The position numbers and the translations under genes were made by a program. The notes under the pieces were generated by a model. The model did no database searches. It was not told the DNA's origin and saw only the letters and a program-made list of their open reading frames with translations. 64,000 nucleotides of DNA from Streptomyces sp. NBC_01341. GTDB taxonomy: Bacteria; Actinomycetota; Actinomycetes; Streptomycetales; Streptomycetaceae. Where the stretch lies: the NCBI RefSeq assembly GCF_035946055.1, contig NZ_CP108364.1, positions 1,240,001 through 1,304,000 on the forward strand, given 5' to 3'. Below, piece by piece: positions 18,051 through 27,044 of this stretch. Position 1 is the first letter of the stretch. Each line of letters starts with the position of its first letter.

Positions 18051-20524
18051 GAGTCCCCCTGCATCGACGCGGGGAGGGAGAGAGTCATGGTCAGGCCGCC
18101 ACCAGGAGTGTCTTCCGGAGTAAGGGTTCCGCTCATGGCCTCGGCCAGGCCCCGGGCGAGAGCCAGGCCGAGCCCGACCCCGGTCGTGTTGTCGGTGTCG
18201 CCCAGCCGCTGGAAGGGCACGAAAGCCTGTTCACGTTCGGTGACGGGCAGGCCGGGGCCGCGGTCGATGACGCGGAACTCGACCCGGTCGGCCAGCGCGC
18301 TTGCGGTGATCACGACCGGTCGGCCCGGCGGGGTGTACCGGACGGCGTTCCCGACGACGTTGGCGATGATGCGTTCCAGCAGAGGCGGGTCCGCCACGAC
18401 GGGAGGCACACCGTGGGGGATGCGCACGGTCACACTGGCGGGGTCGCAGGGCAGCGAGTCCAGAGCGGCGGGAAGCACCTCGTCGAGCGTGGTCGCGCGC
18501 AGCTTCAGGGTGAGGGCCCCCGCTTGGAGCCGGCTCATGTCGAGAAGGTTGTCGACCAGTCGGTTCAGCCGGGCCATGGACTCATCGGCTGTCAACAGCA
18601 GCTCGGCCCGGTCCTCGTCGCTGAAGTCGACCTCGGTGCTACGCAGGGAGCTGATGGCTGCCCAGCCGGCGGCCAGCGGTGTGCGCAGATCGTGGCTTAC
18701 AGCGGCGAGCAGCGCCGTACGCATTCGGTCCGCAGCTCTCACGGGCTCGACCTCGGCGGCGGCCTCGACGAGACGAGCGCGTTCGAGGGCCGCAGCCACA
18801 TGGGCGGTGAAGGCTGTGAGGACGCGCAGTTCGGATGCGGGCAGGGTGCGGCCCCGCAGGACCAGGTGAGTGTCCGGACCGACCGGTACGTTGATGGCGT
18901 CGTCGTCCGCCACCGGATGGTCGAGCAGTTCGACGGAGGCCATGGAGAAGGTTTCTCGTGTGCGTTCGAGCAGGACCGGGACTGTGTGGTCCCCACGGAC
19001 GATGGACCCAGCCAGCGAGGAAAGCGTCTCCGCCTCGACGGTGGCTCGGGCCGCGCGGCGCGACAGCCGCAGCGACCGGTCGACGATGACGGCCACCGTG
19101 ACCGCGACGACCGCGAACACCAGGAGCGCGAGGATGTTGTTGGGCTCGGCGATCGTGAACTCACCGATCGGCGGTATGAACCAGTAGTTGAGCAGGAGCG
19201 ACGCCGTCACCGATGCGACAAGCGCGGACACCACCCCGCCGACACAGGCCACCCCGACCACCACCACGAGGAACAGCAGGGCCTCACTCGTCAGATTGAG
19301 GCCGCCCCTGCTGCCGGCCAGCAGGAACGTCAGGACCACCGGCAGAACCAGGCCTGAGACCGGTCCTGCGACGAGTCGTGTGGTCGGCAGGGTGCGCCGC
19401 CGGGAGGGCAGAAGCCGGCCTCCGCCGAAGCGCTCGTGGGTGACCAAGTGCACGTCGATGTCCTGCGAAAGTTCGACGATCGTCTCGCCGACGCCGCGAC
19501 CGGTGAAGAACCGCTCCAGGCGTCTGCGTCTGCTGGTGCCGACCACCAGCTGCGTAGCGTTCTCGGCATGCGCGAACTCGGTGAGCGCGATGGCCACGTC
19601 GTGACCCACGACGGAGTGATAACTGCCGCCAAGACTCTCGACGAGCGCCCGCTGGCGCGCCAGTGAAGCCGATGAGACACCGCCGGTCAGCCCGTCACTG
19701 CGGACGATGTGCACGGCCAGCAGGTCACCGCCTGCGCTGCGGTCGGCGATCCGAGCCGCACGCCGGATGAGTGTCTCGCCTTCGGCACCACCCGTCAGTG
19801 CCACGACGACTCGTTCGCGCGTTTCCCAGACATGGTCTATGCCCTGTTCGGAGCGATACTTCTGCAACGCCTCGTCGACTCGTCCAGCCACCCATAGCAG
19901 CGCCAACTCCCGCAAGGCGGTGAGGTTTCCCAATCTGAAGTAGTTGGACAGCGCGGCATCGATCTTCTCCGCCTCGTAGATGTTCCCGTGTGCCATCCGG
20001 CGGCGCAGCGCCTCGGCCGGCATGTCCACGAGCTCGATCTGATCGGCGCGGCGCACCACGTCGTCGGGAACGGTCTCCCTCTGCGGAACACCGGTGATCC
20101 TCTCGACGACATCGTTGAGGGACTCCAGGTGGTGAATGTTGACGGTGGTGACGATGTCGATGCCGGCGGCCAGAAGCAGCTCGATGTCCTGCCAGCGCTT
20201 GGCGCGCCGGCCGCCGGGAAGGTTGGAGTGGGCGAGCTCGTCGACCAGTGCCACCTGAGGGCGTCTCCGCAGCACGGCTTCACAGTCCAGCTCGACGGGC
20301 TCACAACTCCGGTGCGAGTCTGCGTCGCGAGGGAGCACCTCCAGTCCGCGGAGCCGATCCTCGGTGAGAGGGCGCCGGTGACATTCCACGAGGGCCGCCA
20401 CGACATCGGTGCCCCGCTGCACACTGCGGTGCCCCTCGTCGAGCATCCGGTAAGTCTTGCCCACGCCGGGGGCCGCTCCGAGGAAGACCTTGAGCTTTCC
20501 CCGTCTGACTTCTGATTCCGTCAC
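18047..20524 (-). CDS. kdpD: Sensor histidine kinase KdpD (copy 2)
   Basis: An 825-residue KdpD. The GTG start at 20524 has a strong ggagg eight bases upstream; longer in-frame extensions lack one and are rejected. Domains: KdpD with Walker A GAAPGVGKT (16-24) and ALVDELAHSNLPGGRRAKRW; USP-like (about 238-365); DUF4118 with four helices (about 385-485); GAF-like; HisKA with H611 in AAVSHDLRTPL; HATPase with NVVGNAVRYTPP, DRGPGLPVT, GVGLGLALARG. The N box has NVVGN where copy 1 has NVVEN; loss of the glutamate in the N box could weaken kinase activity. It forms a two-gene operon with kdpE2. Confidence 0.9.
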   Translation of the reverse strand: MTESEVRRGKLKVFLGAAPGVGKTYRMLDEGHRSVQRGTDVVAALVECHRRPLTEDRLRGLEVLPRDADSHRSCEPVELDCEAVLRRRPQVALVDELAHSNLPGGRRAKRWQDIELLLAAGIDIVTTVNIHHLESLNDVVERITGVPQRETVPDDVVRRADQIELVDMPAEALRRRMAHGNIYEAEKIDAALSNYFRLGNLTALRELALLWVAGRVDEALQKYRSEQGIDHVWETRERVVVALTGGAEGETLIRRAARIADRSAGGDLLAVHIVRSDGLTGGVSSASLARQRALVESLGGSYHSVVGHDVAIALTEFAHAENATQLVVGTSRRRRLERFFTGRGVGETIVELSQDIDVHLVTHERFGGGRLLPSRRRTLPTTRLVAGPVSGLVLPVVLTFLLAGSRGGLNLTSEALLFLVVVVGVACVGGVVSALVASVTASLLLNYWFIPPIGEFTIAEPNNILALLVFAVVAVTVAVIVDRSLRLSRRAARATVEAETLSSLAGSIVRGDHTVPVLLERTRETFSMASVELLDHPVADDDAINVPVGPDTHLVLRGRTLPASELRVLTAFTAHVAAALERARLVEAAAEVEPVRAADRMRTALLAAVSHDLRTPLAAGWAAISSLRSTEVDFSDEDRAELLLTADESMARLNRLVDNLLDMSRLQAGALTLKLRATTLDEVLPAALDSLPCDPASVTVRIPHGVPPVVADPPLLERIIANVVGNAVRYTPPGRPVVITASALADRVEFRVIDRGPGLPVTEREQAFVPFQRLGDTDNTTGVGLGLALARGLAEAMSGTLTPEDTPGGGLTMTLSLPASMQGDS

Positions 20525-20789
20525 CGCAGGCGCCTCCTCACGCCGCACGCGTGCCGGTGGCGGGGGCGTTCCTGCGCGGCTGCGGCTACGGGTGCTGGTG
20601 ACCAGCATCGGCTGTGGACGACGGTTCAGGGGCCCGGCCCGGCGACCTTGACGCGACTCTGATCCTGGTGTCGGCGTACATGTGAACGCACATGCCGCGT
20701 ACGGATGGACGTACAGGATTCTTGATGCAGTGAGTGTCAGCCCCGGAACGCTGCTGCCTGTTGCCGAAGGTCGCAGAGAGGGGTAGGTC

Positions 20790-21345
20790 ATGGTCATGGA
20801 CCCGCAGCGCTGGCGCGAGCTCCGGCGTTTTCGCGGCTTGGTGGAGTCCAGGGCGATGAGCCTGTCGGAGGTTGCCAAGGAGACCAGGCTGAACAGGCGT
20901 ACGGTCAGCAAGTACCTGTCTGCCGACCTGTCCACGGCTCCGCGCGAAGGGCGAGTGGCCAGCCGCGCAAGCGGGTGGCCGAAGGGGTCGCTCCGCTGAT
21001 CGACGCGATGCTGCGGACGGAGATTCTGGCGAAGTCCGCGGTGACTCACGAGCGGCACGAGCGGCCGACCACGGAGTGCGGGATCACCGGGAACTACCAG
21101 CGGGTCAAGCTCTGCATGCAGGAGACCCGCCCGAGAATCTCGGAGAAACTGGGAAGTCGTAGTCGCGCGATCCGTTCTGCTGCTTCGCCACCAGCCCCTG
21201 AACCTCCAGACGTTCTTCGACTGCTCCCGGCGGGCATTTGCACACGTCAACGGGGTCCCGATGGCGATCGTCTACCACCGGGCGGATGTTTGGCCGCGAC
21301 AACACCTACCGACATCGACGTCCTGGGTCGCTACAGCTTCATCGC
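20790..21345 (+). pseudogene. istA: IS21-family transposase IstA, decayed
   Basis: The first frame is a convincing IstA N terminus: MVMDPQRWRELRRFRGLVES, then MSLSEVAKETRLNRRTVSKYL, the helix-turn-helix. It breaks at about 20945. Later IstA pieces appear in other frames: APLIDAMLRTEILAKSAV, ITGNYQRVKLCMQETRPRI, LQTFFDCSRRAFAHVNGVPM and DIDVLGRYSF. Much of the catalytic core is deleted and no IstB helper follows. The left terminus is probably near 20733, where tgtcagccccgg resembles IS21-type ends. Confidence 0.75.
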
Positions 21346-21446
21346 CTCCGCCCCGGCGGGCGGCGGCCTGCCGGCCACTGGATGTCCCAGACTCGTCCGG
21401 GCTGGACGAGGACGGAGCGCAGGAACTGACCAGAGGGGGCCCGACT

Positions 21447-21533
21447 CTACTGGTCGAGGTAGAGCCAGAGGGTGATGGACGCGATCCAGACCAGAATCGC
21501 GGCGCTGAACAGCTTCGGAAGGAGCGGGCGCAC
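21447..21533 (-). CDS. Possible 28-aa membrane micropeptide
   Basis: GTG at 21533 with gggaga upstream opens a 28-codon frame, VRPLLPKLFSAAILVWIASI followed by TLWLYLDQ, which is one strongly hydrophobic helix with a basic N terminus. It sits between the IS21 remnant and the IS110 element. No family is recognised; it may be a surviving resident small gene or a chance frame. Confidence 0.35.
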   Translation of the reverse strand: MRPLLPKLFSAAILVWIASITLWLYLDQ

Positions 21534-21599
21534 TGACGGTCTCCCGTTACCGTCTTCGTGGCCCTGAAACAGGGCTCCCGGCCTCCGGCCCCGGTATGA

Positions 21600-21772
21600 C
21601 TCGGTCCCCCAGTCGATGATGATCGAAAAGGTGGTGTCGCCGGTGCCGGAGGCATTGGCAGACCGCTGATTAGAGGCACGAGCGCCCTTGGGCAGTCTCT
21701 TCGTAACGTGGATGCCGGCACGCTGATGCCGCAGGTGAGGCCGGGGAGAACGCGAGCACGGGAGCGAAGGAC
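21600..21772 (+). ncRNA. Candidate bridge RNA region of the IS110 element
   Basis: In characterised IS110-group elements the non-coding left end, directly before the recombinase gene, encodes a structured bridge RNA that pairs with donor and target DNA. The roughly 170 bp here are non-coding, of the right length and position, and contain self-complementary stretches such as gtgccgga / tgccggca. I infer the RNA from family knowledge and position only; the loops were not resolved. Confidence 0.35.
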
Positions 21773-22975
21773 ATGACGGACGAGAGTGGCATCGACATCT
21801 ATCTGGGCCTGGACGTCGGGAAGAGCGATCACCACGCCACCGCTGTGAACCGGGCGGGGAAGAAGGTGTTCGACAAGCCGCTGCCCAATAGCGAACCAAG
21901 GCTGCGGGAGCTATTCGACAAGCTCCAGGCCAAGCACGGAACGGTACTGGTGGTCGTTGACCAGCCGGCTTCCATCGGGGCCCTGCCGCTGGCGGTCGCC
22001 CGGGACGCAGGATGTCAGGTCGCCTACCTGCCCGGACTCACGATGCGGCGGATCGCCGATCTTTACCCTGGCGAGGCGAAAACGGACGCCCGCGACGCGT
22101 TCATCATCGCGGACGCCGCCCGAGCGATGCCTCATACCCTGAGGACGATCGATCTCGCGGACGAGACCGTTGCCGAGCTCGCGATGATCGCCGGGTTCGA
22201 CGATGATCTCGCGGGCGAGTCCACACGGATCGCCAACCGGCTTCGTGGCCTTCTCACCCAGATCCACCCGTCCCTGGAACGAGTCTTGGGACCGCGGATC
22301 CAGCACCCGGCCGCGCTCAAGCTGCTGGACCAGTTCGGCTCCCCGGCCCAGATCCGCAAAGCCGGACGCCGTCGCCTCGTGACCCTGATACGTCCCAAGG
22401 CACCCAGGATGGCCGAGCGACTGATCGAGGACATCTTCACCGCACTCGACGAACAGACCGTCGTCGTCCCCGGCACCGACGCTGCCGCGCTGATCGTCCC
22501 CAGCCTCGCCACTTCACTCCAGTCCGTCCTTGAACAGCGCAAACTCCTCGCTGCCCGGATTGAGGAACTCCTGGACGCCCACCCTCTTTCCCAGGTCCTG
22601 ATCTCGATGCCCGGCATCGGGATCAGGACCGCGGCCCGCATCCTCATCGACGTCGGCGACGGCAGCGGCTTCGCCACCGCCGGACACCTCGCCGCCTACG
22701 CCGGCCTCGCGCCCGTGACCAGGAACTCCGGCTCCTCCATCCGCGGCGAACATCCCTCCCGGCGAGGCAACAAACAACTCAAGAGGGCCTTCTACCTCGC
22801 TGCGTTCGCCTCGCTCTCCCAGCCCGAGTCACGCGCTTACTACGACCGCAAACGCCGCGAGGGGAAACACCACATCGCCGCCCTCATCGCACTCGCCCGA
22901 CGCCGCATCGACGTCCTCTTCGCCATGCTCCGAGACGGAACCTTCTACCAACCACCCACACCAGCAACGGCTTGA
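21773..22975 (+). CDS. IS110-family recombinase
   Basis: A 400-residue serine/DEDD recombinase. The RuvC-like N-terminal domain has D14 in YLGLDVGKSDHH, D63 in VVVDQPAS (many members have Glu at this position), and the AKTDARDA pair D105/D108. The C-terminal Tnp_20 domain contains SMPGIGIRTAARILIDVGDG, AAYAGLAPVTRNSGSSIRG with the serine region, and RRGNKQLKRAFYLAAF. The frame is full length and uninterrupted, so the element may be active. ATG 21773 has gggagcgaagg upstream. Confidence 0.93.
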   Translation: MTDESGIDIYLGLDVGKSDHHATAVNRAGKKVFDKPLPNSEPRLRELFDKLQAKHGTVLVVVDQPASIGALPLAVARDAGCQVAYLPGLTMRRIADLYPGEAKTDARDAFIIADAARAMPHTLRTIDLADETVAELAMIAGFDDDLAGESTRIANRLRGLLTQIHPSLERVLGPRIQHPAALKLLDQFGSPAQIRKAGRRRLVTLIRPKAPRMAERLIEDIFTALDEQTVVVPGTDAAALIVPSLATSLQSVLEQRKLLAARIEELLDAHPLSQVLISMPGIGIRTAARILIDVGDGSGFATAGHLAAYAGLAPVTRNSGSSIRGEHPSRRGNKQLKRAFYLAAFASLSQPESRAYYDRKRREGKHHIAALIALARRRIDVLFAMLRDGTFYQPPTPATA

Positions 22976-22981
22976 CGAAAA

Positions 22982-23004
22982 CCATAGAGGCACCTTTTCT
23001 ATGG
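22982..23004 (+). repeat. Inverted repeat at IS110 right flank / corA 3' end
   Basis: The arms ccataga (22982-22988) and tctatgg (22998-23004) can form a hairpin with a 9-base loop ending in tttt. It lies between the convergent ends of the recombinase gene and corA and may terminate one or both transcripts. Confidence 0.45.
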
Positions 23005-23006
23005 GT

Positions 23007-24158
23007 TCAGAGCCAGTCCCGGCGCTTGAACACCACATACAGGCCGCCGCACACCATGGCCATCAGTGCCAGTGCGAAGGGGTATCCGAGGACCCAGCCG
23101 AGTTCGGGCATGTGGTCGAAGTTCATGCCGTAGATGGTGCCGACCAGGGTTGGGGCGAAGAGGATCGCCGCCCATGAGGAGATCTTCTTGATCTCCTCGT
23201 TCTGGGCGTGGCTGGCCTGCGCGAGTTGCTTCATCTCCTCGTTCTGCTGCTGTGTGACCAGGGTGGCGTTGACGGCGAGGATGTCCTGCAGGGCAAGGCG
23301 GAAGCCGTCGACGCGTTCGGTGACGTGGGTGGCGTGGTCGGCCACATCGCGCAGGTAGCGGCGCAGTTCTTCGTCGATGCCGTACTTCTCGAACCCCGCC
23401 GAGAGTCCGTCCAGGATCCGGGTCAGGGGGCGGGTGGCGCGCTGGAACTCCACCACTTCACGGGAGAGTTCGTAGATGCGGCGGGAGACCTTCGGGTCGC
23501 CGCTGAAGACTTCGGTCTCGATCTCGTCGACGTCGTTCTCCACGCCGGCGACCACGGGTGCATAGCCGTCGACGACGGCGTCGAGGATCGCGTACAGCAC
23601 TGCTTCGGGGCCGCGCTTGAGCAGGTCAGGGCTGTTCTCCATGCGGCGTCGGACGGCGGCCAGGTCGGGGGCGGCACCGTGGCGGACGGTGATCACGAAG
23701 TCGGGTCCGACGAAGATGTGCAGCTCGCCGAAGTCGACTTCCTCGGCGTCGTCCAGGTAGCGGGCGGCGCGCAGGACCGCGAACAGGGTGTCGCCGTAGC
23801 GTTCCAGCTTGGGGCGCTGGTGGGCCTCGAGGGCGTCCTCGACGGCGAGGGGGTGCAGGTCGAACTCTTCGGCGACGGAGAGCAGCTCGGGCTCGGTGGG
23901 GCGGTGCAGGCCGATCCACGCCATCCCGCCGTCTGCCTCACGGAGCTTGCCGAAGGTTTCCGCGAGCGAGTCATGGGTGCTGGTGCGGACCCCGTCGTGG
24001 TAGATCGCGGCGGTGACCACGCTGCTTGCGCCTTCACGGGGCTGCTGCTGCTTCGCCTGCTCGGCCGGGGCGGGATCGTCGGCAATGGGGCCGGCCCCGG
24101 CCGGGCGCTGGACGGGCTTGCTAAATGCGCGCAGGGTACGACGGCGACGCTCGGACAC
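23007..24158 (-). CDS. corA: CorA-type magnesium/cobalt transporter
   Basis: A 383-residue inner-membrane channel. The long cytosolic N-terminal domain contains FDLHPLAVEDALEAHQRPKLE and the acidic helices; the C terminus has two membrane helices with the signature YGMNFDHMPEL between them, ending in the basic tail KRRDWL. GTG 24158 has ggagg eight bases upstream. The Pro/Gln-rich first 45 residues are an extension relative to CorA of Thermotoga. It is divergent from a second, frameshifted corA. Mg2+ import is the default role; Co2+ or Ni2+ cannot be excluded. Confidence 0.92.
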   Translation of the reverse strand: MSERRRRTLRAFSKPVQRPAGAGPIADDPAPAEQAKQQQPREGASSVVTAAIYHDGVRTSTHDSLAETFGKLREADGGMAWIGLHRPTEPELLSVAEEFDLHPLAVEDALEAHQRPKLERYGDTLFAVLRAARYLDDAEEVDFGELHIFVGPDFVITVRHGAAPDLAAVRRRMENSPDLLKRGPEAVLYAILDAVVDGYAPVVAGVENDVDEIETEVFSGDPKVSRRIYELSREVVEFQRATRPLTRILDGLSAGFEKYGIDEELRRYLRDVADHATHVTERVDGFRLALQDILAVNATLVTQQQNEEMKQLAQASHAQNEEIKKISSWAAILFAPTLVGTIYGMNFDHMPELGWVLGYPFALALMAMVCGGLYVVFKRRDWL

Positions 24159-24471
24159 GACAAAATCCTCCGCAGGCAGGAGTGGAAGGCGTGGGGATGC
24201 TTGAGCATGCCGCAGACGCCGCCTGCGAATCCCGGGCTACGAGCCGGGCGTGGCAGCGTCCCGCGGCGCACGACTGGGAGGTTCACCACACATTGTGGAT
24301 CTCACCTGCCTTTCGGACGCGTACGGAACTGAGCCATTGATCAGGGTATACCCGCTGCGAGACGCTCCTGCCAGATGTCCGGCACCGCACCGTTCCAGGG
24401 CCTGGGGGTGGGCACCTCGGTGCTCGCGGGTAGGTTGCCCCTACCGGTCGAACGAGGGCAAGAGGAAGCAC
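24159..24471. promoter_or_regulatory. Divergent promoter region between two corA genes
   Basis: A 313-bp gap between divergent starts must contain both promoters. No riboswitch of the M-box type or clear operator was recognised. Confidence 0.35.
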
Positions 24472-25505
24472 ATGGCGGCGCAGGACAGCAAGGACGGCGC
24501 TGGTCTGCCGTCGACGGTGGTGGACTGCGCCCTGTACGAGAGCGGGCGCCGCGTTCCCGGTCAGGTGAGCTTGGACACGATCATGAGGCGGATAGACCCG
24601 CAGGCCGGGCGCTTCGCGTGGATCGGTCTGTACGAGCCCACCGCCGAGCAGTTCCAGCAGGTGCCGAAGCTTTCGACCTGCACCCCCTTGCCGTCGAGGA
24701 CGCCGTACACGCCCACCAGCGTCCCAAGCTGGAACGCTACGGCGACGTGCTGTTCCTGGTCCTGAAGACCATCGTCTACGTCGACCACGAGAAGGTCACC
24801 GCGACCAGCGAGATCGTCGACACCGGAGAGATTATGGTCTTCGCCGGGCCCGGCTTCGCGATCACCGTCCGACACGGCAGCGCCCCGCCCCTCGACGTCG
24901 TACGCCGCCAGCTCCAGGACGACCCACAGCACCTCGGCCGTGGACCCGCCGCCGTCCTCCACGCGATCGCCGACATGGTCGTCGACCGCTACGTCGAGGT
25001 CTCCGACGCCTTCGCCGGCGACGTCGACACCCTGGAAAACGAAGTCTTCTCCCCCGACCTCCCCGTCGACGCCGGCCGCATCTACCAGCTCAAGCGGGAA
25101 CTCCTCGAATTCAAGCGCGCTGTCATGCCCCTCGTCCCCGCACTGCAACGCCTCAGCGAGGAATCTCTCCCGCAGATCCCGCCGAAGGTGGCCACCTACT
25201 TCCGCGATGTGGCCGACCACCACCAGCGGGTCAGCGAGCAGATCCTCACCTTCGACGAACTCATCACCGGCATGCTCAACGCCAGCATCGCCCAGCTCGG
25301 CGTCCAGCAGAACGCCGACATGCGCCGCATCAGCGCCTGGGCCGCCCTCATCGCCGTCCCCACCATGGTCGTCGGCATCTACGGCATGAACTTCGAGCAC
25401 ATGCCCGAACTCAAGTCCCCCTACGGCTACCCTGCCGTCCTCACCGTCATCGCCGTCGCCTGCACCGTTATCTACCGAGCTCTGCGCCGCAACAAGTGGC
25501 TCTGA
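24472..25505 (+). pseudogene. Second CorA-type transporter, frameshifted
   Basis: ATG 24472 (agagga upstream) starts MAAQDSKDGAGLPSTVVDCA and runs in frame to EQFQQVPKL at about 24670. The expected continuation, EAFDLHPLAVEDAVHAHQRP, is in the next frame and runs to the natural C terminus with YGMNFEHMPELKSPYGYP and the basic tail RRNKWL. A single-base loss near 24665 explains the break. Apart from that the coding sequence is well preserved, so the lesion is recent or a base-calling error. It is about half identical to the neighbouring CorA, pointing to ancient duplication rather than a recent copy. Confidence 0.85.
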
Positions 25506-25861
25506 TGCACCGCATCCGCGCTTCCCATAAATGATCATCCGCGAGAGCCCCCGGAGTGATCAAACTTCCGCAGGTTGCCGTTCGCGAAAGTCCTCTCGAA
25601 ACTCGCATGTTGTGCGACGCACTTCTGAGAGGCCTCCTGGGTGGATCTCACACCCGGTCGGGCCGCATTGGCGGCAGAACGTCACGACTGCCCGAACTGT
25701 GACGCGCCCGCAGACTCCGCTTGCCGCAGCCGGCATCTCCTCGGCTCGGGAAGTCCTTCGGGGGTAGACGTGAGGGTCCGGGCCGTGCTGAGCCCTGGTC
25801 GGCGACATAGTGCCGCATCATTTCCACACGTCAGCTGGGACGGTGCGTCCCCAACATCGAG
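25506..25861. other. Intergenic region with a possible zinc-finger remnant
   Basis: No intact gene. One plus-strand stretch (about 25650-25735) reads AALAAERHDCPNCDAPADSA followed by CRSR, which resembles the CPxC...C zinc-finger tail found on some streptomycete mobile-element proteins; it has no start and breaks immediately after. The rest shows nothing recognisable. Confidence 0.35.
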
Positions 25862-26593
25862 TCACGCATCCAGTTGAGACCGGATGAGTATGTCGAGTCG
25901 CTGCCATGCCGGGGACGACGCATTGACCGTGCCCTGCACGAGGGCCGGGATCTGGGAGTCCGTATTCTGCCCGGGCAGGTTGTCGGGGCCGTAGCGTTCC
26001 CGGGTCGCCTCGGCGATCCTGCGGGCGAGGTCGTCGATCCGGGGGTCGTCGGGCTCAAGGTCGTGAGCGTGGTCGTAGTCGAGGAAGAACTGCCGCAGCT
26101 CCGGGTCGGCCAGAGCCTCGGCCTGGTCGTGGAACAGCGTGCTCGCGAGGTCCGGATGGGTGGCGAACACGAGGATCCACAGGTCGCGCTGCAGGTCCAC
26201 CCATCGAGGGGTGAATCCCGAGCGGGCCAGATGCGCCAGATGGTCGCCGACCTCGGTGGGCAGCGGTGCCAGCTGCCCGGCGGCGAGCTGGCGCAGGCGC
26301 CCCTGCGTTGCCTGCAGGCCACGGATGCGGTCGGTGAGCTCGTCGTCTATCTCGCGCAACGCCCGCTGGAACTCATCGTCGGTCGCTGATCTCAAGCCCC
26401 TGATACGGGCCAGAGGTACGCCGGCGTCGGCAAGCGTCCGGATCTTGATCAGGTCGATGGCGTCGTTCGCTCCGTACCGGCGGTAGCCGGACGCATCGCG
26501 GTCAGGCTCGGGCAGCAGCCCCTTGTCGTGATAAACGCGGATGGTCTTGTTCGATACTCCGACGTACCTTGCCAGCTGCCCGATGGTGATCAC
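25862..26593 (-). CDS. MerR-family transcriptional regulator
   Basis: A 243-residue regulator. The N-terminal winged helix is clear: ITIGQLARYVGVSNKTIRVY, HDKGLLPEPDRDASGYRRYG, then DAIDLIKIRTLADAGVPLAR. A coiled-coil of about 35 residues follows, and the C-terminal 130 residues form an all-helical domain lacking the cysteines of metal-sensing MerR proteins, so the effector is probably organic. I chose GTG 26593, one residue before the HTH begins. It is divergent from the small gene at 26648, which it probably controls. Confidence 0.88.
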   Translation of the reverse strand: MITIGQLARYVGVSNKTIRVYHDKGLLPEPDRDASGYRRYGANDAIDLIKIRTLADAGVPLARIRGLRSATDDEFQRALREIDDELTDRIRGLQATQGRLRQLAAGQLAPLPTEVGDHLAHLARSGFTPRWVDLQRDLWILVFATHPDLASTLFHDQAEALADPELRQFFLDYDHAHDLEPDDPRIDDLARRIAEATRERYGPDNLPGQNTDSQIPALVQGTVNASSPAWQRLDILIRSQLDA

Positions 26594-26609
26594 GCGCCCA
26601 TCGTCCCAC

Positions 26610-26641
26610 TTGACCTTTCCCCTAGGGCAGGGTTGCAGGAT
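26610..26641 (+). promoter_or_regulatory. Candidate MerR-type promoter with long spacer
   Basis: In the 54-bp gap between the divergent starts, ttgacc (26610-26615) is followed after a 20-bp spacer by caggat (26636-26641). Over-long spacers of 19-20 bp spanned by a dyad are the hallmark of promoters activated by MerR-family proteins. The spacer contains the dyad centre cctagg. Confidence 0.45.
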
Positions 26642-26647
26642 GGCATC

Positions 26648-26893
26648 ATGGAGAACACGAATATTGATCGGGGATCCCTGCGCGAGCTGGCTGACGCAGG
26701 CAACGAGACCGCTTTGGACCGGCTGGCCGACCTCGCCGACGCAGCTGGCGATCTCGGGGAACTGAGCGAGCTGTTGGACGAGGGATCCATGCACGCTGGG
26801 TTTCTGCTCACTCAACGCGCGGCCTCGACCGGTGACCTGCACGCGCTCCAACGGATCGCCGACGCCGGGTACGACGGGCCGGCGACAATCTGA
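26648..26893 (+). CDS. Small conserved protein, probable C-terminal frameshift
   Basis: An 81-residue acidic helical protein (MENTNIDRGSLRELADAGNE, then LDRLADLADAAGDLGELSEL) of a family common in streptomycetes but of unknown role. It carries no signal or membrane segment. The annotated frame ends ADAGYDGPATI, but after the base run at about 26876 another frame continues AGDNLNRLLKAPADGHRD to a stop at 26934, which looks like the ancestral C terminus. Only the last 15-20 residues are affected, so the protein may still work. It is divergent from the MerR gene. Confidence 0.65.
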   Translation: MENTNIDRGSLRELADAGNETALDRLADLADAAGDLGELSELLDEGSMHAGFLLTQRAASTGDLHALQRIADAGYDGPATI

Positions 26894-27044
26894 ACAGACT
26901 GCTCAAGGCACCGGCCGACGGTCATCGGGATTGAGGATCTGACCGGCCGCAATGACCGCCGAGGGTGTGCGGCCACTAACTTCGGGGCCTTGGCTGGTGC
27001 TCGACCGTCCTGAACGACCTTCTCGAGATTGACCGCTGCCCTCC

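Larger units (their letters stand above)
21600..23005 (+). mobile_element. IS110-family insertion sequence
   Basis: The element consists of the 400-codon recombinase plus non-coding flanks. IS110 elements have no terminal inverted repeats and make little or no target duplication, so ends cannot be placed precisely. The left limit is set where non-coding DNA begins, about 170 bp before the gene, and the right limit after the hairpin that follows it. It has landed beside the IS21 remnant, and the whole stretch between kdpD2 and corA is a mobile-element hot spot. Confidence 0.65.
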
